Source: Planosporangium sp963837285
GTDB taxonomy: Bacteria > Actinomycetota > Actinomycetes > Mycobacteriales > Micromonosporaceae
Length of the DNA: 64,000 bases
Assembly: GCA_963837285.1 (NCBI GenBank)
Contig: CAWIMS010000006.1
Coordinates: 992,001 to 1,056,000 of the forward strand
Direction: 5' to 3'
A program made the translations under genes and the position numbers. Below, in pieces: positions 25,222 to 33,898 of this stretch. A model generated the notes under the pieces. It saw only the letters and a program-made list of their open reading frames with translations. It made no database searches and had not been told where the DNA came from. Numbering within the stretch: the stretch's first letter is position 1; every line of letters starts with the position of its first letter.

Positions 25222-28037
25222 CCGGCACCGTGCCGGGACGCGGTCACCGCGAGTTCGACGCGGGACGTGACGTTGAGCTTGGTCAGGATGCTCGACACGT
25301 GGGACTGTACGGTGCGCCGGGAAATGAACATCCGGGCCGCGATGTCCGGGTTGGAGTGGCCCTCGGCGACCAGCTCGGCCACCTTGCGCTCGGTGTCGGT
25401 GAGCGCCTCCCAGCCGGTCTTGGCCCGCTGGGCGAGCACCGGCCGGCGGCTGCGGATGCCGGCCTCGCGCAGCCGGGCCCGGGCGCGCAAGGCGTCCCAG
25501 GTCGCGTCCAGCCGGTCGTACAGGTCGAGCGCGGCGGCCAGCGCGGCCCGGGCCTCGGTGGTGCGGTCGGCGCTCGCGTCGGCGGCGAGCACCGCGGCGG
25601 CGGCCTCCTGGGCGTACGCGTGATAGAGCGGCCGGTCGGCCCCGCGCAGGATGTCGGCGGCGTCGAGCAGCTTCTCCGGATCCCCGGTGGCGAATCCGGA
25701 GCTGTACCCGAGGATGCCGCGCAGCGTCGGCGTCGGCTGCGCGGCGACCATCACCTCCAGGTCGTCGGCCAGCCGGGCGGCCAGGTCGGCACGCCCGATC
25801 GCCATGGCGAGCCGGACCATGTCCGGGACCACGTAGTGCAGCCCGCCCTGGATCCGGGTGTGGACGCCCCGGTCCCACAGCTCGACCAGCCCGTCGAGCG
25901 CCCGTTCCGGCTCACCCTGCGCCTCCCAGGCGAGCGCCTTCGCCCACTGGCCGAGGTAGTCGTAGAAGGCGGCGCGCCGCGACGGTCGCGCCTCCTTGGC
26001 GACCGCGGCCGCGACGGCCCGGTCGCCACGGTGGATCGCGATGATCGCCGCCTGGCTGCGCAGCCCCACCTTGGTGTGCATCCGGCGTTCCTTGCCGAGG
26101 GTGTCGAGCGAGTCCAGCCCGGCCTGGACCTCGGCGAGCGCGTCGTCCCACCGGCCGTGCAGGAAGTGCAGTCGCGCCTTGCCCAGGTGGTACCAGGTCA
26201 GGTAGATGCTGCCGTGCCGTTCGGCCTGGCGCAGGCCGGTCTCGAACGCCTTCTCCGCCTCGGCGTCCCGGTCGAGCTCCAGGAGGATGTACGCGCGGTA
26301 CATCTCGATCGGCACGTCCCAGTCGGGCTGCGCCTCGGGGGTACCGAACGCGACGGTCGCCCGGTCCATCAGCTCCAGCGAGTCGGCCATCCGCTCCTGG
26401 ATCCACCGGACGCCGGACAGGTAGTACAGCCCGTACGCGGTGGAGTCCGGGTCGCCACGGTCGATCATCGCCTCCGCCTCCGCCTCGGCGGCCGGCAGGT
26501 CGATCTGCCCCCGGGTCAGCCGGGCCTGGGCGGCGAAGTGCTGGAAGCGGGCCTGTTCCGAGGCGGTCAGTACCGCTGAGGCGAGCGCCTCCTCGGAGAC
26601 GATCTGTGCCTCGCGCAGCCGGCCCTGCTGGAAGTACGCCTGGGCGAGCAGCCAACGCAGCGCCGTGTTCTGGGCCGGGTCGCGGTTGGCGACCATGGCG
26701 GCCTGCGCGGTCTGCTCGGCGTCCTCCGGTCGGCCGGCGAACAGCAGCGCCCGGGCCATCTGGAAGCGCAGCGCCTGGAGTCGGCTGTCCTCGGTGTCGG
26801 CGCGGGCGGCGGCGCGCCCGAGCAGCTCGACCGCCATCGCGGGCGCCCGGGTAGTCAACGGCTCGGCCGCCTCGACCAGCCAGTCCAGCACCCAGGAGTC
26901 GATCGTGTCGGTCGCGAGCAGGTACTGCGCGACCCGGTCGACCGGCGCCCCGACGCGGGCCAGCGCCTGGGCGGCCTGCATCCGCAGCGCGGCGCGTACC
27001 GCGGTCGGCACGTTCTCGGCGAGCGCCCGCCGGATCAGGTCGTGCCGGAACATCAGCTGGTCGCCGGAGTCGCTGAGCAGCCCGGCCGCCACCGCCTCGC
27101 GGACGACGGTCAGCAGGTCGGACGCGGGGGTGTCCAGGATCGCGGACAGCTCGGTCACCTTGAGGCCCGGCCCGAGGGCGGCGGCCACCTCCAGAACGTC
27201 CCGGGCGCGGCGGGACAGGAAGTCCAGCCGGCGCATGATCGCCACCGACAGGGACTGCGGCACCTCCGGGTCGGGACCGCTCAGCTCCAGTACGCCGTCG
27301 TCCAGCCGTACCCGGCCCTCCCGGAGCAGGGCGCTGACCAGCTCGGTCAGGTAGAGCGGGTTACCGGCCGCCCCGGCGACCAGGCCGCGCAGCTTCGGGC
27401 CGGGCGGGCCACCGCCGAGCCGCTCGATCAGCCCGGCGACCGCAAGATCTGCGAGCGGGCCGAGGTGGATCGACACCGCGCCCCGGTCCTGGAGGCTGCG
27501 CAGCAACCGCTCCATCTCCTCGGTACGCGGGACCGGCCGGAACGAGCCCACCATGAGCAGGGGGACCTGGCCGATCGTGCGGCCGAGCCGGTGCAGGACG
27601 AGGAACGTGGCCGGGTCGGCCCACTGGAGATCGTCGAGCAGCAGCGCCACCGGGCCGGTCGAGCTCCACTGCTCGATCTGGTCGAGGATCGCCTCGGTGA
27701 CCGCGAACTCCAGGTTGGCCACCGAGCCGCGGTCGGACTCGGCCGTGCCACCCCGCAGTACCGAACTGATCAGCGCCTGGGCCGAGTTCCCGGGCCCGAG
27801 GCAGGAGGCGATCGCGGCGAACGAGACCTGCTGCTCCATCTCCTCGGCCCGGCCGTACAGCACCCGCCCGCCGAGTTCGGCCCACTCCGCCGCCACGACG
27901 TCGACGAGGGCGCTCTTGCCGATTCCCGGCTCGCCCTCGATCAGTACGGTGCGGCCCTGCCCAAGAACCGACGCCCGAACGATGGATCGTAATTGAGTTA
28001 TCTCCGCGTCGCGCCCGACCAACACGCCCGGTGACAT
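25218..28037 (-). CDS. LAL-type LuxR family transcriptional regulator
   Basis: A 939-residue large ATP-binding regulator of the LuxR family. The N-terminal STAND ATPase has LVGRDAEITQLR, Walker A GEPGIGKSAL and Walker B LLLDDLQWADP. The middle is a long TPR-like helical region. The C-terminal HTH (LTDTERKVAELVAEGHSNPD, ISRRTVQSHVSSILTKLNV) binds DNA. It sits directly upstream of, and overlaps, xylB in one transcript, suggesting control of pentose or other sugar uptake genes. Inducer and targets are unknown. Confidence 0.9.
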   Translation of the reverse strand: MSPGVLVGRDAEITQLRSIVRASVLGQGRTVLIEGEPGIGKSALVDVVAAEWAELGGRVLYGRAEEMEQQVSFAAIASCLGPGNSAQALISSVLRGGTAESDRGSVANLEFAVTEAILDQIEQWSSTGPVALLLDDLQWADPATFLVLHRLGRTIGQVPLLMVGSFRPVPRTEEMERLLRSLQDRGAVSIHLGPLADLAVAGLIERLGGGPPGPKLRGLVAGAAGNPLYLTELVSALLREGRVRLDDGVLELSGPDPEVPQSLSVAIMRRLDFLSRRARDVLEVAAALGPGLKVTELSAILDTPASDLLTVVREAVAAGLLSDSGDQLMFRHDLIRRALAENVPTAVRAALRMQAAQALARVGAPVDRVAQYLLATDTIDSWVLDWLVEAAEPLTTRAPAMAVELLGRAAARADTEDSRLQALRFQMARALLFAGRPEDAEQTAQAAMVANRDPAQNTALRWLLAQAYFQQGRLREAQIVSEEALASAVLTASEQARFQHFAAQARLTRGQIDLPAAEAEAEAMIDRGDPDSTAYGLYYLSGVRWIQERMADSLELMDRATVAFGTPEAQPDWDVPIEMYRAYILLELDRDAEAEKAFETGLRQAERHGSIYLTWYHLGKARLHFLHGRWDDALAEVQAGLDSLDTLGKERRMHTKVGLRSQAAIIAIHRGDRAVAAAVAKEARPSRRAAFYDYLGQWAKALAWEAQGEPERALDGLVELWDRGVHTRIQGGLHYVVPDMVRLAMAIGRADLAARLADDLEVMVAAQPTPTLRGILGYSSGFATGDPEKLLDAADILRGADRPLYHAYAQEAAAAVLAADASADRTTEARAALAAALDLYDRLDATWDALRARARLREAGIRSRRPVLAQRAKTGWEALTDTERKVAELVAEGHSNPDIAARMFISRRTVQSHVSSILTKLNVTSRVELAVTASRHGAG

Positions 28038-28723
28038 ACGAGCGAGCCTATGGTGGCGCCGTCACCGCCCGCTACGGTTGCCGCTCTCCCGTGTCTGCCC
28101 GACCGGGTGCCGCGGCACGGCCCGAATGGTCGACTGTCTCGGCAGCTCAAGACGACCGCAATGGACAAAAGGGACCGGCTTCCCGGCGATCTTTGGCAAT
28201 TAGTGGACAACTACTTTTCGTTACTGCGAGTGCACAGCGCGATGGTTGCCCTGGTCAACGCATTGTCAATGGCCTGTCTAGGTCGTTCAGGTATACGCGA
28301 GTGACTTTCGCCTCCGCCATCTGGCGGTTGTCTCAGTATTTGCGCAGCGCGAATGTATGGGCCATCGGTTCAACCCGGCCGAACATGACACCGAAGTGGC
28401 CCCCCGTCGCAGCGGAACATGCGAGGCCGGCGTAAGGAGGTGCTCCTGACACCTACACCCCCCATCAACGGCGCCTTGACAACGGTGACCTGAGGCGCCA
28501 GAGGATGTACCCCGTCGAGGTGGATCATCGAGATCGCTGGACGGACCGCGGACTACGTTCCCCTCCGCGGTACGACTCGAGCGGTCACGCTCCCGCCGCC
28601 CCGACGGTGCACCAAAGCGAAACACCCGCCCTGAAAGCGCCCGTCGCTCGTCCGCCTGCCCAGGTCGGGCGGCGGGCGCTTTCGCCACTCGCCCGCCCCC
28701 CTTGTGCCCAGGAGGCTTGCACC
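28038..28723. other. Gene-free region of about 690 bp between LAL regulator and small Cys-rich ORF
   Basis: The first 300 bp are unusually AT-rich for this genome, and their frames show low GC3, so they look like promoter DNA for the LAL gene. An AGGAG-GTG-CTCCT inverted repeat is at 28436-28448. A strong nested hairpin occupies 28633-28683. No protein-coding gene is supported here. Confidence 0.5.
28633..28683 (+). terminator. Strong nested hairpin upstream of mini-ORF (attenuator-like)
   Basis: Outer stem GAAAGCGCCCG (28633-28643) pairs perfectly with CGGGCGCTTTC (28673-28683). An inner CCGCC/GGCGG stem closes a small loop. No U-tract follows. It lies about 25 bp before the Shine-Dalgarno of the 10-codon mini-ORF, a position that would suit attenuation. 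Confidence 0.5.
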
Positions 28724-28756
28724 ATGTACGACCGGCCCTTGCTGTACCCATGCTGA
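28724..28756 (+). CDS. Ten-residue leader mini-ORF MYDRPLLYPC
   Basis: ATG at 28724 is preceded by AGGAGG (28710-28715) at good spacing, the best ribosome site in the region. It encodes MYDRPLLYPC and stops at TGA, overlapping the ATG (28750) of the following 84-codon frame. It may be a translational coupling leader or a regulatory upstream ORF. I know no family for it. Confidence 0.4.
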   Translation: MYDRPLLYPC

Positions 28757-29004
28757 CGGACGCCGGCCCCACGTCGCTCATCGGCTCGGGCAGCCTGCTC
28801 GCGCGTACCGCGATGGAGCTTGCCGAGCGGCACCCGATCAGCAAGGGCATCCAGGGTGAGCCCTGGTGCCTCAACTGCTGGTCGCCGTGGCCGTGCGGCC
28901 CGGCGCAGCACGCCCGCGAGGTGTGTAACGCCGCCGGTGTGGAGCTGCCCACCATGGCTGCCGGCTACCACGGACTGGGCGGTCGCGCCCGCGCCGCGCA
29001 CTAG
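28750..29004 (+). CDS. Small Cys/Trp-rich protein of unknown function
   Basis: An 84-residue protein. A helical N-terminus (LTDAGPTSLIGSGSLLARTAMELAERHP) leads to a compact Cys/Trp core (GEPWCLNCWSPWPCGPAQHAREVCNAAG) with four Cys in C-x2-C-x5-C-x9-C spacing, suggestive of metal or disulfide chemistry. No signal peptide or membrane helix is seen. Its start overlaps the end of the mini-ORF, so it is probably translated by coupling. It converges on a small zinc-ribbon membrane protein. I do not recognise the family. Confidence 0.55.
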   Translation: MLTDAGPTSLIGSGSLLARTAMELAERHPISKGIQGEPWCLNCWSPWPCGPAQHAREVCNAAGVELPTMAAGYHGLGGRARAAH

Positions 29005-29024
29005 CTCGTCCCGTGGCGCGCCGA

Positions 29025-29216
29025 TCATGCGGCGCCGATCATGCGGCTGGCCAGCACGAGGACGGCCGCCACCACGACGGCCACGGCCAGCGGCAGGATC
29101 ACCAGCGGTACGAGCAGTGCGCGCCGCCGGCGGGAGGCGAGCCGGCGGTCCACGCACCGGCCGCAGACGCCGCCGTTGCCGGCCCACTTGGCCCCGCACA
29201 CCACGCACGGCCGCAT
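29025..29216 (-). CDS. Small zinc-ribbon membrane protein
   Basis: A 63-residue protein: an N-terminal zinc ribbon with two CxxC pairs (MRPCVVCGAKW, GGVCGRCVDRR), a basic stretch and one transmembrane helix (LLVPLVILPLAVAVVVAAVLVLA). The zinc ribbon would face the cytoplasm. The ATG at 29216 is the first in frame adjacent to the ribbon. Such short ribbon-TM proteins are common in actinomycetes without known function. Confidence 0.6.
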   Translation of the reverse strand: MRPCVVCGAKWAGNGGVCGRCVDRRLASRRRRALLVPLVILPLAVAVVVAAVLVLASRMIGAA

Positions 29217-29497
29217 GCCCGTCCCTCCAGGTCCCTTCTGATCTCCCCGACGCGTACAGCGTACGTCGCGTGTCCGATCTGTCCCGTCGGTGTGCTGGGT
29301 CCGCATGAGATGACTTTCGTGCCGTAAACGCCGGCCGGTCGGGGGACGATTGTCGCCCACTGACAGCGAAGCCGCTCGATGTTGGTCGCCGGCTTCTTCT
29401 CCTCGCCCGGTCGCCTGGGCAACCCTGGTGCCTTGCACGTCCTGGGCACGGGACTGCGAAGGGCACCAGCACTGCAATCAAAGGGCATGGGCGATCG

Positions 29498-30742
29498 ATG
29501 AAGAGTTCCCGCGAGCGGCTGCGTACGCTGCTGATCTCGGCCGGCACAGTGGTCACCCTGGTCGGGATCATCGCGTTCGGTACCGCCCGGTCCAACGCCG
29601 CATCGGTGCCGTTCAAGGCGTTCGGGCAGGCCAACAGCGCAGGGCATGACGTCCTACTCGTCGGCAACAGCATCGGCGGCACGGTCAGCTTCCTCGACGG
29701 CACCACGTTCGCCAACCTCGGCTCGCTCAACGTGATCCCGGATCTCGCCGAGCGTCTCGCCGCGATGACCCTGCTCGAACGGGCCGGCTACGAGATCGTC
29801 AAGCAGCAGGAGGGCGGCGACCGGTTCGTCGACGACATGTTCACCTCGCCCGACGGCCGCACCCTCTACGTCTCGCGCGCCAACCTGGCCGACGTCGTCG
29901 CCATCGACCTGGTCACCCACCAGCAGCGCTGGCGGTTCAAGGTGGACGGGCTGCACGCCGACCACATGGCGATGTCGCCGGACGGCACCCGGATCGTCGT
30001 CTCCGCGACCACCGGTCAGCAGGCACAGGTCCTCAACGCGTTGACCGGCGCCCTGGTCGGCCACTTCGCCACCGGCACCTACCCGCACCAGAACGACTAC
30101 TCGGCCGACGGCTCGAAGATCTTCAACTCCAGCATCGGCATCACCGCGATGCCGAAGGCGCTGGAGTTCCTCAAGGGCCAGCGCCAGGTCACCGTCGTCG
30201 ACGCGAAAACCTTCAAGACCATCCGGACGTACACGTTCGAGCACGGCATCCGCCCCTCGGTGATCACGCCGGACGAGAAGACCATGTACGCCGAGCTGTC
30301 CTACCTGAACGGGTTCATCGAGTACGACCTGGTCGCCGGCAAGATCACCCGGACCGTCACGATGCCCTACACCGGTCCCGGCGTCGGCCTCGACCCGGAC
30401 AGCTACCCGCAGAACTCGGCCCACCACGGGCTGGCGCTCTCCGGTGACAACAGCAAGCTGTGCGACGTCGGCACGATCGACAACTACGTCGCGATCGTGT
30501 CCCGTCCGGGCCTCACCACGGACCGGATCATCCCCGTCGGCAGCCAGCCCTACTGGGCCACGACCAGCAAGGACGGCACCCGCTGCCTGGTCAGCAACAG
30601 TAAGGACAACACGGTGTCGGTGATCTCCTTCGACCCCGCGCAGGAGATCACCCGGGTTCCGGTCGGCAACTTCCCGCAGCGTGAGCGCACCGCCAGCGTG
30701 GCGCAGGAGGCGCTCAACACGTTGTCCCCGGCGGCCGGGTAG
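29498..30742 (+). CDS. Secreted or anchored YncE-like beta-propeller protein
   Basis: A 414-residue protein with an N-terminal hydrophobic signal/anchor (LRTLLISAGTVVTLVGIIAFGTARSNA). It is followed by seven or so repeated blades with the YVTN/YncE-type pattern: DVLLVGNSIGGTVSFLDG, MFTSPDGRTLYVSRANLADV, MAMSPDGTRIVVSATTG, SVITPDEKTMYAELSY and CLVSNSKDNTVSVISFDP. Such propellers bind ligands or partners in the cell envelope; no enzymatic role is visible. The gap of about 280 bp upstream (29217-29497) contains no gene. A strong terminator follows. Confidence 0.78.
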   Translation: MKSSRERLRTLLISAGTVVTLVGIIAFGTARSNAASVPFKAFGQANSAGHDVLLVGNSIGGTVSFLDGTTFANLGSLNVIPDLAERLAAMTLLERAGYEIVKQQEGGDRFVDDMFTSPDGRTLYVSRANLADVVAIDLVTHQQRWRFKVDGLHADHMAMSPDGTRIVVSATTGQQAQVLNALTGALVGHFATGTYPHQNDYSADGSKIFNSSIGITAMPKALEFLKGQRQVTVVDAKTFKTIRTYTFEHGIRPSVITPDEKTMYAELSYLNGFIEYDLVAGKITRTVTMPYTGPGVGLDPDSYPQNSAHHGLALSGDNSKLCDVGTIDNYVAIVSRPGLTTDRIIPVGSQPYWATTSKDGTRCLVSNSKDNTVSVISFDPAQEITRVPVGNFPQRERTASVAQEALNTLSPAAG

Positions 30743-30769
30743 GGACAACCGAGGCATTCCTCCTTCAGG

Positions 30770-30811
30770 ACGATTCGGGCCCTGGCGACGTAGCGCCAGG
30801 GCCCGAATCGT
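30770..30811 (+). terminator. Perfect 18-bp stem-loop terminator
   Basis: ACGATTCGGGCCCTGGCG (30770-30787) pairs perfectly with 30794-30811 around a 6-nt loop, 28 bp after the propeller stop. There is no U-tract, as usual for GC-rich actinomycetes. Confidence 0.85.
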
Positions 30812-30888
30812 GTCCGGGAACCGTCTTCCTCACGGCGGAAGAAGCGGTATAGGTTTCCCCCTCCGGACATGCGAGGGGGAGGCGCGCG

Positions 30889-32037
30889 ATGGAGGAACCG
30901 GCGGGGCGCGCGGTACTGCGCCGGCTCGTCGAGCGGATGCGCGCCGACGACGGGCTGCTGGACGGCGCGGTCGAGGCGGCGCGGACGGTCTCCGCACCGG
31001 CGGCGGCGCTACCGGTACAGGAGGTGCAGCGCCACATTCTCGCGCTGCTCGGCGCCATCGGCGTCGTGTTCGGCGACCCGGCCGGGCCGGACACCCCCGC
31101 GATCGACGAGTTCGGGCGCGCCGCCGACCGGCTCGCCAGCGACCGCGCGTTGCAGGGCGTCCCGCTGGCGGCGCTGCTGGAGGGCTACCAGGCGGCCCGG
31201 CAGTACGTCATGCACTGGCTCATCGACAACGCGCACGCCGCCGACGTGCCCACCGACGAGCTGATCGACGGTCTGCTGGAGCTGGACACGTTCACCAACT
31301 ACCTGCAGAACCGGCTGGTCCACGCGTACCGGGAGACCGAGCTGGGCCTGGCCCGGACCGCGCACGCCGCGCGTACCCAGGCGCTGCGGGACCTGCTGCA
31401 CGACGGGCCGCCGAACCGCGTCGTCGAGGCCGGGCTCGATCCGGCGAAGCAGTACCACTGCTGGATCGCGGACGTCACCGACACCTCCCGGATGCGCCCG
31501 ATCGAGGCGGCGTTGAACGGCCAGGACGGCGTGTCCGGGCTGGTCGAGGGGTACCTCTGCGGGGTCACCGCGCGGCTGCCGGGCACCGCCCCGCTGGACC
31601 ACACGCTGGTCGTCGCCGCCCCGGCCGTGGCCGCCACCGAGCTGGCCGACTCGTACCGGCTGTGCGCCGCCGCGCTCGCCTCGGCCCGGTCGCTCGGCCT
31701 GCGCGGGCTGCGGTCGCTGACCTCGCTCGCCCTGCTCGTCGCCGCCGACGCGCACCCCCAACTCGGCGACATGCTCGCTGACGAGTACCTGGCCCGCCTC
31801 GTCGTCGACGACGAGTTCCACCGGCTGCTGGCGGAGACCGCGCTGATGTACCTCGCCCACGGCAGCCGGGCCGACCTCGCCGCGGTCGCGCTGCACGTAC
31901 ACCCGAACACGGTCAAACACCGGCTGCGCCGGCTGGGGGAGCTGACCTCTTTCGAGGCCGGCGCGGAATCCGGCGACGCGCTCGCCCACGCCGTGCGCTG
32001 GTGGTGGTCGCTACGCGCCTGGCTCGCCCGCACCTGA
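30889..32037 (+). CDS. PucR-type helix-turn-helix transcriptional regulator
   Basis: A 382-residue regulator. The C-terminal domain is the PucR/CdaR HTH (LAETALMYLAHGSRADLAAV, VHPNTVKHRLRRLGELT). The N-terminal half (MRADDGLLDGAVEAARTVSA...LLEGYQAARQYVMHWL...ETELGLARTAHAARTQALRD) is the RsbR-like helical sensor seen in actinobacterial members. It binds DNA in the cytosol; ligand and targets are unknown. It stands alone between a terminator and a family B hairpin. Confidence 0.8.
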   Translation: MEEPAGRAVLRRLVERMRADDGLLDGAVEAARTVSAPAAALPVQEVQRHILALLGAIGVVFGDPAGPDTPAIDEFGRAADRLASDRALQGVPLAALLEGYQAARQYVMHWLIDNAHAADVPTDELIDGLLELDTFTNYLQNRLVHAYRETELGLARTAHAARTQALRDLLHDGPPNRVVEAGLDPAKQYHCWIADVTDTSRMRPIEAALNGQDGVSGLVEGYLCGVTARLPGTAPLDHTLVVAAPAVAATELADSYRLCAAALASARSLGLRGLRSLTSLALLVAADAHPQLGDMLADEYLARLVVDDEFHRLLAETALMYLAHGSRADLAAVALHVHPNTVKHRLRRLGELTSFEAGAESGDALAHAVRWWWSLRAWLART

Positions 32038-32045
32038 CCCCCGGC

Positions 32046-32114
32046 CTCGTCGATCTAGGACGAATGGTGCCCGGGCCGCCGGACTTGTCCCACCATTCGT
32101 CCTAGATCGACGAG
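32046..32114. terminator. Family B hairpin, copy 1
   Basis: CTCGTCGATCTAGGACGAAT plus GGTG (32046-32069) pairs perfectly over 24 bp with 32091-32114; 21-nt loop, no U-tract. The core GTCGATCTAGGACGAATGG recurs at 54.3 kb, and one arm is found at the selB stop. It separates tandem genes (PucR-type regulator and ABC transporter). Confidence 0.85.
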
Positions 32115-32260
32115 AGGGGAGGGCGCGCGATCCACCGATCGGTTGATCGGAACGGTCCAACTCGGGCGCGGGCAAGCATCGCTTGCCGGTCGATTCGGCC
32201 CGGCCGCCACGCGACGATGCTCGATCTCGTCACCGGTACGCGATCGGGAGGCGGTACGAG

Positions 32261-33165
32261 ATGCCGGTCATCGAAGTCAACAAGCTACGCAAGCGCTACG
32301 GCGACCGGGTGGTCGTGGACGACCTGTCGCTGACCGTGGAGCGGGGGAGATCTTCGGCATCCTCGGTCCCAACGGCGCCGGCAAGACCACGACCGTGGAG
32401 TGCGTCGAAGGGGTACGGGTCGCCGACAGCGGCACGATCTCGGTGCTCGGGCTGGACCCCCGGCGCGACCGGGCCCGGCTGCGTACCCGCGTCGGGGTGC
32501 AACTCCAGGAGAGCGCCCTGCCGGACAAGCTGCGGGCCGGCGAGGCGCTGGAACTGTACGCGTCGTTCTACGACCAGCCGGCGGACTGGCGGCGCCTGAC
32601 GGACGAGCTTGGCCTGTCGGACACGCTGCGCACCCCGTACGCGAAACTGTCCGGCGGCCAGAAGCAGCGGCTGTCGATCGCGCTCGCCCTGGTCCCGGAC
32701 CCGGAGATCGCGGTGCTCGACGAGCTGACCACCGGCCTCGACCCGCAGGCGCGCCGGGAGACCTGGCGGCTGATCGAGGAGGTCCGGGCGCGCGGCGTCA
32801 CGGTTCTCCTGGTCACCCACTTCATGGCGGAGGCCGAGCGGCTCTGCGACCGGGTCGCGGTGATCGACTCGGGCCGGCTGGTCGCGCTGGACACGCCGGC
32901 CGGGCTCGCCGCGCGGGTCAACCCCGAGCAGCGGATCCGGTTCCGCCCGTCCGCGCCGCTTGACGACCGGCTCCTCACCGGCCTTCCCGAAGTCACCGGC
33001 GTCCGCCGCGACGGTACCCAGATCACCGTGACCGGCACCGGCAACCTGCTGCACGCGGTCACGTCGGTGCTGGCCCGCCACCAGATCGTCGCCGCCGAGC
33101 TGCGGCTGGAGCAGAGCAACCTCGACGACGCATTCGTCACCCTGATCGGAGGAGAAGCCCGATGA
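32261..33165 (+). pseudogene. ABC-2 type exporter ATPase, with apparent 1-nt frameshift
   Basis: An ABC ATPase of the drug/lipid exporter (DrrA-like) type. Starting at ATG 32261 (GGAGG upstream) it reads MPVIEVNKLRKRYGDRVVVD. After a G5 run (32343-32347) the frame shifts by one base. The second frame carries GILGPNGAGKTTTVECVEG (Walker A), LSGGQKQRLSIAL (signature), IAVLDELTTGLDP (Walker B) and VTHFMAEAE (switch His). Adding one G restores a normal 301-residue protein (VERGEIFGILGPNG). Everything else is intact, so a sequencing error is likely. Its stop overlaps the permease ATG (ATGA). Confidence 0.85.
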
Positions 33166-33896
33166 CCAAGCTGACCGCCACCGAGCTCAAACTGATGCTG
33201 CGCGAGCCGTCCGCCATCTTCTTCGTCCTGGTCCTGCCGGTTGTACTGGTCGTGATCTTCGGCCTGATCCCGGCCATGCGCAAGCCCGACAAGGCGTTCG
33301 GCGGGCTGAGCGCGATGCAGTCGTTCTTCCCGCCGATGGCGGTGACCGTGGCCCTCGCGATCATGGCGTTCAGCCTGCTGCCGACGATTCTCGCCACGTA
33401 CCGCGAGAAGGGTGTCCTGCGCCGGCTCGGCACCACCCCGGCGCACCCGGCCAAGCTGCTCGCCGCGCAGGTCGCGGTCAACGGGGTACTGGCGGTCGTG
33501 GTGATCGGGCTGGTGATGGCCATCGGCCGGTTGGCGTTCGACGTCCCGCTGCCGAAGCAGCCGCTCGGTTTCCTCGCGGCGGTCGTGCTCGGCGCGCTGT
33601 GCCTGTTCGCGATCGGGGTGGTCATCGCGGCCCTCGTGCCGACCGCCCGCGCCGCGAGCATCGTGGGCTCGATCCTGTTCTTCCCGTCGATGTTCCTGGC
33701 CGGGGTGTACGTGCCCCGCGAGGAGCTGCCGCACGCGTTGCAACAGGTCAGCGGGTACACGCCGCTCGGTGCCACGCTCCAGACGCTGCGGGACAGCTGG
33801 TCGGGCACGGCACCGCGGCCGGCGCACCTCGCGATAATGGCCGCGTACGCGGTCGTCGCCGGCCTGGTGGCGGCCGGGACGTTCCGCTGGGAGTAA
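33162..33896 (+). CDS. ABC-2 type exporter permease
   Basis: A 244-residue inner-membrane permease with six predicted helices: AIFFVLVLPVVLVVIFGLI, PMAVTVALAIMAFSLLPTIL, LAAQVAVNGVLAVVVIGLVMAIG, LGFLAAVVLGALCLFAIGVVIAAL, IVGSILFFPSMFLAGVYVP and AIMAAYAVVAGLVAAGTF. The EKGVLRRLGTTP elbow and FFPSMFLAGVY are typical of ABC2_membrane. It pairs with the ATPase just upstream and probably exports a lipophilic compound or antibiotic. It is co-transcribed with a histidine kinase and response regulator that likely control it. Confidence 0.87.
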   Translation: MTKLTATELKLMLREPSAIFFVLVLPVVLVVIFGLIPAMRKPDKAFGGLSAMQSFFPPMAVTVALAIMAFSLLPTILATYREKGVLRRLGTTPAHPAKLLAAQVAVNGVLAVVVIGLVMAIGRLAFDVPLPKQPLGFLAAVVLGALCLFAIGVVIAALVPTARAASIVGSILFFPSMFLAGVYVPREELPHALQQVSGYTPLGATLQTLRDSWSGTAPRPAHLAIMAAYAVVAGLVAAGTFRWE

Positions 33897-33898
33897 GC

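Noticed and set aside
28050..28304. Plus-strand ORF with MDKRDRLPGDLWQLVDNYFS
   Set aside because: Low GC3 and AT-rich codons unlike any gene here; lies in the LAL promoter region.
29350..29497. Riboswitch before the beta-propeller gene (GGGCAACCCTGGTGCC)
   Set aside because: Superficially SAM-like, but the other conserved SAM-I/IV segments are missing.
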